A program made the position numbers and the translations under genes. 64,000 bases of DNA from Dyella lipolytica (lineage in GTDB: Bacteria > Pseudomonadota > Gammaproteobacteria > Xanthomonadales > Rhodanobacteraceae): contig NZ_BSNQ01000009.1 in assembly GCF_030160075.1 (NCBI RefSeq), positions 182,295 through 246,294 on the forward strand. Direction: 5' to 3'. Below are positions 28,798 through 38,418 of the stretch, piece by piece (the first letter of the stretch is position 1; each line of letters begins with the position of its first letter). The notes under the pieces are model-generated. The model was given only the letters and a program-made list of their open reading frames with translations, ran no database searches and was not told where the DNA came from.

Positions 28798-28809
28798 TGG
28801 ATCAATCCC

Positions 28810-28836
28810 GTCATTCCGGCACACGTTCGGAATGAC
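28810..28836. repeat. Intergenic inverted repeat between pepA and holC
   Basis: GTCATTCCG and CGGAATGAC form a perfect 9-bp stem around a nine-base loop. GTCATTCC-type palindromes are a widespread intergenic repeat in proteobacteria. It overlaps an alternative upstream ATG of holC. Confidence 0.55.
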
Positions 28837-28858
28837 CGGTACCCAGGACGCTGACCCT

Positions 28859-29281
28859 ATGCCTCGCGCCGACTTCTACCTGATCGCCAAACCGCGCTTC
28901 AGCGAACAACCGCTATTGCTGGTGTGCGAGTTGGCGCGCAAAGCCTGTGCGGCACAGCAACCCACCCTGATCCTCACGCGCGACTTCGCACAAGCCGAAG
29001 CGCTCGACGAACTGCTGTGGGCTTTCGATGAAGACGCCTTCATCCCGCATCAACTTGCCGGCGATGAAGACGACGAACACACCGCGGTACTGATCGCGCC
29101 ACCTGGCGTAGATACGCCCACACGCGCGCTGACCATCAACCTGCGCGAACAGTGTCCGCAGAGCTATGGCGATCGCATACTCGAAGTGGTGGCCGCCGAT
29201 CCTGCCGAACGTGAAGGTTCACGTTTGCGTTGGCGCGAATATCAACGCCTTGGCTTCGAAGTAAACAAGTTCGACATGTAA
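28859..29281 (+). CDS. holC: DNA polymerase III chi subunit
   Basis: About 140 residues beginning MPRADFYLIAKPRF, the usual chi N-terminus. It is small, acidic and soluble. Conserved LTRDFAQAEALDELLWAFDEDAFIPHQ and a C-terminal RWREYQRLGFEVN support the call. Chi bridges the clamp loader (through psi) and SSB. The pepA-holC order is standard; the valS gene that usually follows is absent here, and a convergent sensor kinase lies next. Confidence 0.9.
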   Translation: MPRADFYLIAKPRFSEQPLLLVCELARKACAAQQPTLILTRDFAQAEALDELLWAFDEDAFIPHQLAGDEDDEHTAVLIAPPGVDTPTRALTINLREQCPQSYGDRILEVVAADPAEREGSRLRWREYQRLGFEVNKFDM

Positions 29282-29282
29282 G

Positions 29283-29305
29283 AACCCGGTGCTGCGCGCC
29301 GGGTT
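29283..29305. terminator. Hairpin between holC and the hybrid kinase
   Basis: AACCCGG and CCGGGTT pair, with the stem extendable to ten pairs around TGC. It lies between convergent genes. No clear U-tract. Confidence 0.5.
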
Positions 29306-29323
29306 CGTGACGCTGTCTCCAGC

Positions 29324-32300
29324 CTACGCAGGATCCGTCTCCGATCGCGACGTCCATGCCGCCGCTAACGCCGCGGAAAGCTGCACGCCTGTCAACGGTT
29401 TGCGCAGGAAGCCGTCGATGCCTACCTGATGTCCGCGTGCCGTCTCTTCCGCACGGGTACGCGTGGTCATTGCAATAATCGGCACGTGTTCGCCGGCGCC
29501 TTCGCCTTGGCGTATTAGCTGCGCCACCTGGAACCCGTCGATACCCGGCAGATCGAGATCGAGCAAAATGACATCGCAAGACTCCTGGGCCAACTCGGCG
29601 AGCGCGTTCAATCCATGGGTCGCGCAACGCACGCGATGTCCTTGATGCTCCAGCATGCCGCGGATGGCGTTGGTCACGGTAGCGTCGCCTTCCACCAACA
29701 GCACGTCGAGCGCGCGGTTTTCGCATGAAGCCGAACGTTCCGGCCGTGCATGGGTCGTATCCGATGACACCTGCAACGGCAATCGCACACGGAAGGTGCT
29801 GCCTTCTCCGACCGTAGACTCCAGGGCCATGCTGCCGCCCATCAAGCTCACCAGTTCGTTGCAGATCGCCAGGCCAAGACCGCTACCGATGCTGCGCTGC
29901 GGCCCCTCGTCCTGTTCGAAGCGGCGGAACAAACGCACGCGGCTCGTTTCGGAAATGCCGGGACCGGTGTCGCTTACATCCAACCACAGATAGCCATCCA
30001 ACCAGCCCACGTGGATGCCGATGCTACCGCGCTCGGTAAATTTCACGGCGTTGTTGACGAGATTGAACAGCACCTGGCGGATGCGCATCGCATCGCCGAA
30101 CAGCGAAGCCGGTACGTTCACGTCGATATGCACACCGAGTGCCAGGCCCTTAGCCTGCGCGGAGCCTTTCTGCAGACGCTCCACGTCCTTCGCCAGCGAG
30201 CGCACATCGAAAGGCACCGACTCCAGCACCAATTTGCCCGCTTCGATGCGCGCCAGGTCCAACGCATCGTTCAACAGTTTGAGCAGTACGTTGCTGGCGC
30301 GTTGCATCGATTCGGCGTATTCGCGCTGCGTTTCGCTGAGCGGCGTGCTGAGCAACAGCTCGGCCATACCAATCACGCCGGTCATCGGCGTGCGGATCTC
30401 GTGACTGAGCGTGGCCAGAAACTGGCTTTTGGCCGCACTCGCCTGCTCGGCAATCTGGTGTCGTTGCTCAGCCAGCTGCATGCGATGCCGATGCGCCAGC
30501 CGGCGCCGCCAGGCCAGCAGCAGTAAAAAGGCCAGCGCTATCGCCAAAACCGCATACAGCAGCCACGCCCACCACCGCAGCCACGGTGGTGACTGCACAT
30601 GAATGAGCAATGGCGTATTCAGGTGCACCCATCCGCCATCGGCGCCACGAGCCATGACGTCCAAGGTGTAGTCGCCACTGCCGAGACCGGCAAATTCGCG
30701 TTCGCCGTGATTATCGCGATCGACCCAATCGGAATCGAAACCGTTAAGACGGAATCGGTACTGATTGGCCCACGGATCGATATAGGAGAAGACGCGTGCT
30801 TGAATATGCAGCTGACTGTCGCGCCAGCCGACTGTTACCGGCTGCGCGCTTAGCGGCAGGCTCTGCTCCACACCCTTGCGATGCACGGTGGCTTGCGTGA
30901 TCGACAGTATCGGCGGCACGGGTTTCGCTTCGATTTTGTCGGGATCGAAGCCGGCCACGCCGCCAAAGGTGGCGGCATACAGGTAACCGCTGGGCAGCAG
31001 AGCATAGCCACGCCCAAACTCGCCGTTCGCAAGGCCATCCTGCAGACCGATCTGATGGAAGCTACCCTTCGCGGGATTGAAGCGCCACAAGCCATCGTGC
31101 GTAAAAATCCACACCCGGCCGAAGCAATCGAGATCGAGATCAAGCGCCTTCAGCGAGGGCCAACCATGCGCCGCATCCACCGTCCGGTCCAGCACCATGT
31201 CGTGTCCCTGGGCGTGGTAGTGCATGAGGCCGTTTTCCGTGGCCACCCATAAGCCGTTGCGATCGAAGTCGAACGCGTCGATCAAATCGCCCGCCGGTCC
31301 GCCCGGCACCATCACGAATCGATCGCGCGCTTGGTCCAGCCACATCAGACCGCCATCGCTGGCGTACCAGAAGGTGCCCTTGTACAGCATCATCTGGCTG
31401 CCGAGCATCACCTTTTCGTTCGGCTTGTCCATCGCCACTTCCGATACGGCCAAGGTCTCCGGATCGATACGCATGATGCCTTGACCGAAGGTACGCGCAT
31501 ACATTTTGCCGTCCGGCCCCAGTTCCACTTCGAGCGGACGCCTGAGTTTGTCGCCCTGCGGATCGACCTGATCGAGCCGGTTGTGTATGTAGTCGTAGCG
31601 AAAGAGCGAACCTTGCAGAGCCACCCACAAGCGTTGATGGTTGTCTTCGGTCAGACCGAGTACGTCGCCGTGCAGACCACTGAGGATGTGTTCAACGATA
31701 CCCGTCACCGGATCCAATCGATCGACACGTCCTTCGCGCTCGCCGACCCAGACATGCCGCCCGTCGCGCCCTTTCGCCATGGTCGTCGCCACGGAATCGC
31801 GCAGACTGCTTGGATCGTCGGGAATATGCGTGAATCGGCTGAAACTGTTCCAACCCGGCGCAAGGTAGCCCACACCGCCATCGAGCAAAGCGACCCAGAC
31901 ACCGCCTTCGCGATCGACCAGTGTTTGCCAGACCCAGGCGCCCGGTAAGTCGCCGAACAGCAGCGGCTGGTCAATCACGCTGGTGATGGGCCCATCGCGA
32001 CGCGCCTGCAAATACATGCCACGCTGCGTACCAATCCATAGATGACCGGCCAAATCGCGCGTACTGGTCATGACGTTGACGCCGGGAATAACCGAAGCGC
32101 CGAAAGGACGCGCCAATCCATTGCTGTCCACCAGCAGCAAACCGCGATCGGTGGAGATGCGCACTTCGTCGTCCGTGCCATCGATGCGCCACGCGTCCAT
32201 CGATTGCGTTGGATCGGCCGGCTTGATGCGCACGAAATTTCCGTCGGTATCGCGGCGGAACACTCCCCGATCGGAACCCGCCCATAACCGGCCCCGCGGA

Positions 32301-32926
32301 TCGGCGTACAACGCGGCCACGGCACCGAAATCTTGCGGGTACAAACCGAGCACCGGGTTAGTCACGTGCTCAAATCCGCGACCGTCGGGCAGCATGCGGT
32401 CTAACCCTGCACTGGTGCCGACCCAGATCACGCCATCGGAGGTTTGCGCGATCACCCAGACACGATCGCTGGCCAAACTGTGGGGGTCGGAGGGATCGTG
32501 TCCCCAGTGCGTGAACTTGCCGGAAACGGCGTCATAGCGATTCAGGCCCGCATCCAGACCGCCGGCCCAGATGTCACCCTGACGATCGACGATCAGCGTG
32601 GAAATCTCGTTGTTGTAAAGCGAATCCGGATCGTTCTCGATGTGACGGAAAACCTGGAAGTGCACGCCATCGAAACGGCCAATGCCACCCTTGGTGCCAA
32701 ACCACATGGCGCCGCCATGGTCTTGCGCCACCGCATAAACGCTGCTGCTGGGCAGCCCGTCGTCGATGCCATAGCGGCGGAACTGGGGGGTGGGCAGCGG
32801 CGCGGCGTCCGGCGCATGCAAGGCGGCTGGCGGAATGGGTTCGGACGAAGCGAGCGACGCCGACGACTGTCCGCCTGGTGCGGAGGCACTCAGCAGGAAG
32901 GCCAGTCCCAACATGAAAACCGACAC
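29324..32926 (-). CDS. Hybrid sensor histidine kinase with two-component regulator propeller
   Basis: About 1200 residues from GTG 32926 (GAGGGGG upstream); ATG 32944 is an alternative. A hydrophobic start is followed by a periplasmic sensor of about 14 regulator-propeller repeats (about 40-690), a Y_Y_Y domain (about 710-780) and one membrane helix (about 785-806). The cytoplasmic part has HisKA with SHEIRTPM (His near 842), a HATPase domain with NLVNNAVKF, DTGPGI and GSGLGLAI, and a C-terminal receiver (about 1070-1190) with LDLDLPGID and FLRKPL. In the receiver, the acidic pair after strand 1 reads VEGD, so the usual second Asp is Gly. There is no DNA-binding domain. Such kinases often sense glycans. 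Confidence 0.88.
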   Translation of the reverse strand: MSVFMLGLAFLLSASAPGGQSSASLASSEPIPPAALHAPDAAPLPTPQFRRYGIDDGLPSSSVYAVAQDHGGAMWFGTKGGIGRFDGVHFQVFRHIENDPDSLYNNEISTLIVDRQGDIWAGGLDAGLNRYDAVSGKFTHWGHDPSDPHSLASDRVWVIAQTSDGVIWVGTSAGLDRMLPDGRGFEHVTNPVLGLYPQDFGAVAALYADPRGRLWAGSDRGVFRRDTDGNFVRIKPADPTQSMDAWRIDGTDDEVRISTDRGLLLVDSNGLARPFGASVIPGVNVMTSTRDLAGHLWIGTQRGMYLQARRDGPITSVIDQPLLFGDLPGAWVWQTLVDREGGVWVALLDGGVGYLAPGWNSFSRFTHIPDDPSSLRDSVATTMAKGRDGRHVWVGEREGRVDRLDPVTGIVEHILSGLHGDVLGLTEDNHQRLWVALQGSLFRYDYIHNRLDQVDPQGDKLRRPLEVELGPDGKMYARTFGQGIMRIDPETLAVSEVAMDKPNEKVMLGSQMMLYKGTFWYASDGGLMWLDQARDRFVMVPGGPAGDLIDAFDFDRNGLWVATENGLMHYHAQGHDMVLDRTVDAAHGWPSLKALDLDLDCFGRVWIFTHDGLWRFNPAKGSFHQIGLQDGLANGEFGRGYALLPSGYLYAATFGGVAGFDPDKIEAKPVPPILSITQATVHRKGVEQSLPLSAQPVTVGWRDSQLHIQARVFSYIDPWANQYRFRLNGFDSDWVDRDNHGEREFAGLGSGDYTLDVMARGADGGWVHLNTPLLIHVQSPPWLRWWAWLLYAVLAIALAFLLLLAWRRRLAHRHRMQLAEQRHQIAEQASAAKSQFLATLSHEIRTPMTGVIGMAELLLSTPLSETQREYAESMQRASNVLLKLLNDALDLARIEAGKLVLESVPFDVRSLAKDVERLQKGSAQAKGLALGVHIDVNVPASLFGDAMRIRQVLFNLVNNAVKFTERGSIGIHVGWLDGYLWLDVSDTGPGISETSRVRLFRRFEQDEGPQRSIGSGLGLAICNELVSLMGGSMALESTVGEGSTFRVRLPLQVSSDTTHARPERSASCENRALDVLLVEGDATVTNAIRGMLEHQGHRVRCATHGLNALAELAQESCDVILLDLDLPGIDGFQVAQLIRQGEGAGEHVPIIAMTTRTRAEETARGHQVGIDGFLRKPLTGVQLSAALAAAWTSRSETDPA

Positions 32927-33119
32927 AGTGGCCCCCTCAGGCATACAGGCAGCGCGCCCCCTTCGCGCGCACCGCTCCCGTCGATCATGCCAAATCCGGG
33001 GGCTAACCGCATGTCCCATCCGTGGGTTAACGCTAACTGATTGGGTGTCGCTACAACGGCAACGATCCGTTCCCGTGCCCGTGCTGGAAGCTCTGCACTG
33101 TTTCGGCCAGACTTCCGGC

Positions 33120-33773
33120 ATGACTCGCCGCCCCCCGTTCCCGGCCCTCAGAGGCTACGTCCTGGTACTAGGCATGGCCGGTGGCATCTCGATGTCGCTT
33201 GCCGCCCAAGCAGCAACCGATACCTATCGCTATGACACCGTGCACAGCCAGATCGTCTTCAGCATCGACCACGATGGCTTCTCGAGACCCATGGGACGGC
33301 TGCACGTGGCCCACGGCTGGCTGCGGTTAGATCCCGGCGACTGGTCCCGCTCCAGCACCGAGCTCGACATTGACGTAACGAGCGTGGACATGGGCGATGC
33401 GGCCTGGAACAACGCGGTGTGCAAGCCTTCATTGCTCGACTGCAAGGCCTATCCAACCGCGCATTTCGTAAGCAGTTCGGTGGAACGCAAGGACGCCACG
33501 CATGGTGTGTTGCACGGCGTGCTTACACTGCACGGCAGTAGTCAGCCAATCGACATTCCGTTTCGGGTCAATCGCGTCGGTAAGACGATCTACGGCATGC
33601 ATACCGTCGCTGGCTTTTCGGCCACTGCCACGCTCGACCGCACGGCTTTCGGCGTGACGGGTTTTCCTGAGGCCATCGGACATAACGTAGCGATCTGGCT
33701 CGAACTGGAAGGCATCCGCGATAGTCAGACATCGAGCGACGACAAACCGATCAACAACAAGGAGCAACCATGA
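33120..33773 (+). CDS. YceI family periplasmic protein (first copy)
   Basis: A 217-residue protein with a signal peptide (cleavage near LAAQA|AT). The YceI lipocalin-like fold is shown by YDTVHSQIVFSIDHDGFSRPMGRL, the AHFVSSSVERKD segment and LHGVLTLHGSSQPIDIPF. YceI proteins bind polyisoprenoids. The protein has a polar C-terminal extension of about 15 residues. Its stop overlaps the cytochrome b561 ATG (ATGA), making it the first gene of a three-gene operon. Upstream ORF length inside the divergent kinase region is a shadow. Confidence 0.87.
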   Translation: MTRRPPFPALRGYVLVLGMAGGISMSLAAQAATDTYRYDTVHSQIVFSIDHDGFSRPMGRLHVAHGWLRLDPGDWSRSSTELDIDVTSVDMGDAAWNNAVCKPSLLDCKAYPTAHFVSSSVERKDATHGVLHGVLTLHGSSQPIDIPFRVNRVGKTIYGMHTVAGFSATATLDRTAFGVTGFPEAIGHNVAIWLELEGIRDSQTSSDDKPINNKEQP

Positions 33774-34351
33774 GCTTGCGCAGTGACAACCGCCAATGGG
33801 GATCCATTGCCAAATTCTTTCATTGGGTCGTGGCGCTGGGAATCCTTGGCAACGGTGTGTGGGGACTGCTGATGACGGGTATGTCGCCCTCGATGAGCAA
33901 GATCAGCGTCTACGCGCTACACAAGTCGATCGGCCTGACCATTCTTGCGCTGTTTGCCTTGCGCGTGGCGTGGCGCCTGTTCGATCGCGCGCCACCGGAC
34001 GAGCCTGCTCCACGCTGGCAGCGCATCATGGCGCATGTCACACATGTGTTGCTGTACGGCTTCATCCTCGCTTTACCGCTGAGCGGCTGGTGGTACAACT
34101 CCGTCCACGGCTATCCGCTGCAGTGGTTTAAATTGTTCAATCTGCCTGCGTTCGCCGCAAAAAATGATGATCTGACGCGTACTGCGCACGCGGTTCACGA
34201 GTACCTTTTTTATCTGTTGCTGCTGGTGCTGGTGGGGCACGTGGGTGCGGCACTGAAACACCATGTATTCGATCAGGACAACGTATTGCGACGCATGCTG
34301 CCGTTTGGTCGTGTGCGTCCCGGCAAAGCCACTTCAGGAGAACTCCCATGA
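33770..34351 (+). CDS. Cytochrome b561 family protein (CybB-like)
   Basis: A 193-residue, four-helix inner-membrane dihaem cytochrome. It begins with the family pattern K-x-x-H-W, as KFFHWVVALGI, and shows further conserved haem-ligand histidines in ALHKSIGLTIL, HVTHVLLYGF and HEYLFYLLLLVLVGHVGAAL. It transfers electrons between ubiquinol and oxygen species or partners; E. coli CybB is a superoxide:ubiquinone oxidoreductase. ATGA overlaps on both sides tie it to YceI proteins. In E. coli yceI and yceJ (b561) also form a pair, but here a second yceI follows. Confidence 0.9.
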   Translation: MSLRSDNRQWGSIAKFFHWVVALGILGNGVWGLLMTGMSPSMSKISVYALHKSIGLTILALFALRVAWRLFDRAPPDEPAPRWQRIMAHVTHVLLYGFILALPLSGWWYNSVHGYPLQWFKLFNLPAFAAKNDDLTRTAHAVHEYLFYLLLLVLVGHVGAALKHHVFDQDNVLRRMLPFGRVRPGKATSGELP

Positions 34352-34911
34352 TCTTTCGCTTCAAGCATCGTCCGCTCGTGTTGCTGCTTGCGCTGACCCT
34401 GCCATGCATCGCCAGCGCTGCCGACTACACCGTCCAACCGACCGGCAGCACGCTCGGCTTCAGCAGCAGTTTCCAGGGCAGTGGATTCGACGGTCATTTC
34501 GACAAATGGACCGCCGCAATCAGTTACGACCAAGCCAAATTGGCTTCATCGAAGTTCGATGTCAGCGTGGACCTCGCCAGCGCAAAGACCGGCGACAGCG
34601 ATCGCGACAGCGCCTTGCCGGGCCCGGATTTCTTCAATGTGGCGAAGTATCCCCAGGCACATTTCGTCACCACCGCTTTCCATCAGCAAGGCAGTCAGGT
34701 GATTGCCGATGGCATGCTGACACTGCACGGTGTGACCAAGCCGGTGAGCTTGAATATCACCTTCAAGCCGCAGAGCAGCGGCGCAACCTTGGATGTGAGT
34801 GGCACTGTCAAGCGGCTGGATTTCGGCGTCGGTGGCGGCCAGTATGCCGACACGTCGGTGATCGGTGCCGATGTGAAAGTCACGGCGCATTTGGTACTTA
34901 GCGCGAAATAA
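34348..34911 (+). CDS. YceI family periplasmic protein (second copy)
   Basis: A 187-residue protein with a signal peptide ending SAA|DYTV. Its core has the YceI features STLGFSSSFQGSGFDGHFDKW, AKYPQAHFVTTAF and MLTLHGVTKPVSLNITF. It is clearly diverged from the first copy upstream of the cytochrome, so the duplication is not recent. It ends before a G/C hairpin. It probably binds an isoprenoid quinone or related lipid serving the b561 protein. Confidence 0.88.
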   Translation: MIFRFKHRPLVLLLALTLPCIASAADYTVQPTGSTLGFSSSFQGSGFDGHFDKWTAAISYDQAKLASSKFDVSVDLASAKTGDSDRDSALPGPDFFNVAKYPQAHFVTTAFHQQGSQVIADGMLTLHGVTKPVSLNITFKPQSSGATLDVSGTVKRLDFGVGGGQYADTSVIGADVKVTAHLVLSAK

Positions 34912-34925
34912 GCATGCCTGATGCC

Positions 34926-34947
34926 GGGCGCGCACCGCTGCGCGCCC
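34926..34947. terminator. G/C hairpin after the yceI-b561-yceI operon
   Basis: GGGCGCGCA and TGCGCGCCC form a perfect 9-bp stem with a CCGC loop, between the operon and the convergent glutaredoxin gene. No U-tract follows. Confidence 0.5.
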
Positions 34948-34949
34948 GC

Positions 34950-35183
34950 TCAGTCGCGGTCGAAGAAATCTCGTACCGACGATTCATCAAACGGCCAATC
35001 CAACTCGCGTCCGCTGCGCAAATCTCGCAGTACCGGTACGCGTGTGCCGTAGCGATCTTCCAGCTCTCGGCTGTCGTCCACCCATACGCTATCGAAATCC
35101 GGCGCACGCGCTTGCGCCAGCACGGCCAGCGCCTGGTCGCATAGGTGACAGTAATCCCGTTGGTAGAGCACAAATTCGGCCAT
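34950..35183 (-). CDS. Glutaredoxin-like protein (DUF836 type)
   Basis: A 77-residue thioredoxin-fold protein with a CHLC redox motif in QRDYCHLCDQALAVL, a TRVPVLR cis-proline loop and an acidic C-terminus. It is cytosolic with no signal. It is shorter than classical glutaredoxins and lacks an obvious glutathione-binding GG, fitting the small glutaredoxin-like family. It diverges from sdaA. Confidence 0.85.
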   Translation of the reverse strand: MAEFVLYQRDYCHLCDQALAVLAQARAPDFDSVWVDDSRELEDRYGTRVPVLRDLRSGRELDWPFDESSVRDFFDRD

Positions 35184-35259
35184 ACGTAGGCGAATAGACT
35201 GCTGTTAAGTGGACGCACGCGTAGAATAGCCAGTTCATCCCCGTCATCGCAGTACACCC

Positions 35260-36642
<1,383 letters not shown>

Positions 36643-36651
36643 CGCTTGACT

Positions 36652-36687
36652 CCCTCCCCTGCTTGCAGGGGAGGGTTGGGGTGGGGT
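36652..36687 (+). repeat. Left palindrome-plus-tail repeat flanking the DUF559 gene
   Basis: A perfect 11-bp stem, CCCTCCCCTGC / GCAGGGGAGGG, with a TT loop, then the tail TTGGGGTGGGGT pointing toward the DUF559 gene. It is nearly the reverse complement of 37074-37108 and of the same class as the pair between ettA and pyrF. Confidence 0.8.
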
Positions 36688-36697
36688 CGCTCTTGCT

Positions 36698-37039
36698 CTA
36701 ATGCCGCCCTGGCAAGTCCCGCAAAATCTCTTCAAGCACGCTCTCCGTGCGCAACAACACATCATCATTCCAGAAACGCAGCACGCGATAACCGCATGCT
36801 TCGATCATGTGAGTACGCATTGCGTCGTATTCACGCGTGCCCAAGTGTTGTCCACCATCCAGCTCCACAACAAGCTTCGCCGAGATACAGACGAAGTCGA
36901 CAATGTAGCCAGCGATGGGGAATTGGCGACGAAATTTGTAGTTCGCAAGATTTTCTCGACGGAGATAACGCCACAGACAACGCTCCGCATCGGTGGCAGT
37001 GAGGCGCAACTGGCGTGCGCGCTTCCATTTTTCTTGCAT
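36698..37039 (-). CDS. DUF559 endonuclease-fold protein
   Basis: A 113-residue protein from ATG 37039; a TTG inside the flanking repeat (37084) is also in frame and would extend it by 15 residues. DUF559 is a Vsr-like PD-(D/E)xK nuclease fold. Visible are RRENLANYKFRRQFPIAGY, Asp48 in IVDFV, Glu59 and Asp61 in VVELDGGQH, and the C-terminal ACGYRVLRFWNDDVL. The predicted activity is DNA nicking or cleavage; the biological role of the family is unestablished. It is bracketed on both sides by inverted palindromes, leaving almost no other sequence, which suggests a mobile or repeat-associated cassette. Confidence 0.85.
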   Translation of the reverse strand: MQEKWKRARQLRLTATDAERCLWRYLRRENLANYKFRRQFPIAGYIVDFVCISAKLVVELDGGQHLGTREYDAMRTHMIEACGYRVLRFWNDDVLLRTESVLEEILRDLPGRH

Positions 37040-37073
37040 GGCAGATCCGTTGCTTGATCGCGAGGTTGCTTTA

Positions 37074-37108
37074 CCCCCTCCCAACCTCCCCCTGCACGCA
37101 GGGGGAGG
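37074..37108 (-). repeat. Right palindrome-plus-tail repeat flanking the DUF559 gene
   Basis: The tail CCCCCTCCCAA is followed by a perfect 11-bp stem, CCTCCCCCTGC / GCAGGGGGAGG, with an AC loop. Inverted relative to 36652-36687. It lies about 14 bases before the stop of the neighbouring histidine kinase. Confidence 0.8.
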
Positions 37109-37122
37109 AGCCGAGCTAGCAC

Positions 37123-38418
37123 TTATGCCTCTCTACGGTCGAACACGATGCTGGCGATCGCACCATTGGTATCTGCGCGTGGCCTGATCGAAACATCCCA
37201 TCCATAGAGTTCGCAGAGGCGTCGCACAATGGCGAGGCCAAGGCCTGCGCCGCTGCCGCCCGCGCCCTCGCCACGCACACCTCGCTGGAATAAACGTTCG
37301 GCATCTTCTGGCTTGATACCCGGGCCGGTGTCGATCACATCGACCCGTCCTTTCTCCACTTTTACCGTAACGCGACCTTGAAGTGTGTACTTGATGGCAT
37401 TGCCGATCAGGTTAGTCAGCGCTACCGACAACACGGAGGCAGGTGCATTGACGCTATAGGGATCGTTCTGGATCAGCTCGACTTCGATCGGCTTATCGCG
37501 TACCTGCGGTCGCTGGCTCTCGATGACATCGGTGGCGACCTTCGTCACTTCGGTCGTTTCGCCTCGCGTCGGGCCGCGACGTTCGGCGCGTGACAACAAC
37601 AGCAAAGCTTCAATCAGCTCAGTAGCCTGACGCGACGCGCGTTCGATACGCTTAAGGCGTTCGCGCAACTTCTCCGTAAGATCGGGAGATCCTTGCAGCA
37701 ATTCGGTGGTACTGGAAATCACAGCCAACGGCGTACGCAACTCGTGACTCACGTCCGAGTTGAATTCGCGGTCGCGCTCGACCATCGCGGTAAGACGTTC
37801 GGAGTATCCATCGAGTGCCTGCGCCAACTCGCCGACTTCGTCGTCGGCGAAATGAGGCGCCAACGGTTCGGCCCGCCCCGCTTTGCGGAAATCGCGCAAG
37901 CGGCGGGCAAGTTCGCTGACGGGTTTGAGCACCTTGCGCGACAGCCATAAGCCGATCGCCAGCGACAGCAAGCTAAACAGAATAACGGCTGAAATCAGCG
38001 ATGTGATGAGCTGACGTTTGCCTAGATCTTCGTGACTGATGTCGTAGCTGATAAAGCCAATCAAGCCATATTTACGTGAAACGGCAAGCTTGTAATGCCG
38101 TGTACGGCCGTCCTTGTCCACGTCATGCATGTCGTACACGCCGGTAGCAAGATTCTGCCAGGCGAGAGGTGCTTTGTAGATCGTGCGATCGCTCCACATC
38201 CATGCGTCGATCAATCGGGATCCCACCGGCTGACTGGGATCCACATGCGTAGCCTCGACGGCTTGATTGACGTCGCTCTGCAGGCTCGCGTTGACCAGCT
38301 GGTTCTCCACCTTGGCTCGCACGTACAACGATGCCACGGCAAACAACGCGCTCAGGCCAAACCCAAACAGCGCGAACGAGACGATAAGGCGAAACCGCAG
38401 CTTACGCCTGGACTGCAT
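37123..38418 (-). CDS. Sensor histidine kinase of an OmpR-type two-component system
   Basis: A 431-residue membrane kinase. TM1 (about 9-31) and TM2 (about 139-160) enclose a 105-residue periplasmic sensor of no recognised family. They are followed by HAMP, HisKA with SDVSHELRTPLAV, and HATPase with LIGNAIKYT, DTGPGIKPEDAERLF and GAGLGLAIVRR. The start overlaps the response regulator end by 17 bases, so the pair is translationally coupled. The stimulus is unknown. The PhoQ/QseC-like layout is general. Confidence 0.9.
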   Translation of the reverse strand: MQSRRKLRFRLIVSFALFGFGLSALFAVASLYVRAKVENQLVNASLQSDVNQAVEATHVDPSQPVGSRLIDAWMWSDRTIYKAPLAWQNLATGVYDMHDVDKDGRTRHYKLAVSRKYGLIGFISYDISHEDLGKRQLITSLISAVILFSLLSLAIGLWLSRKVLKPVSELARRLRDFRKAGRAEPLAPHFADDEVGELAQALDGYSERLTAMVERDREFNSDVSHELRTPLAVISSTTELLQGSPDLTEKLRERLKRIERASRQATELIEALLLLSRAERRGPTRGETTEVTKVATDVIESQRPQVRDKPIEVELIQNDPYSVNAPASVLSVALTNLIGNAIKYTLQGRVTVKVEKGRVDVIDTGPGIKPEDAERLFQRGVRGEGAGGSGAGLGLAIVRRLCELYGWDVSIRPRADTNGAIASIVFDRREA

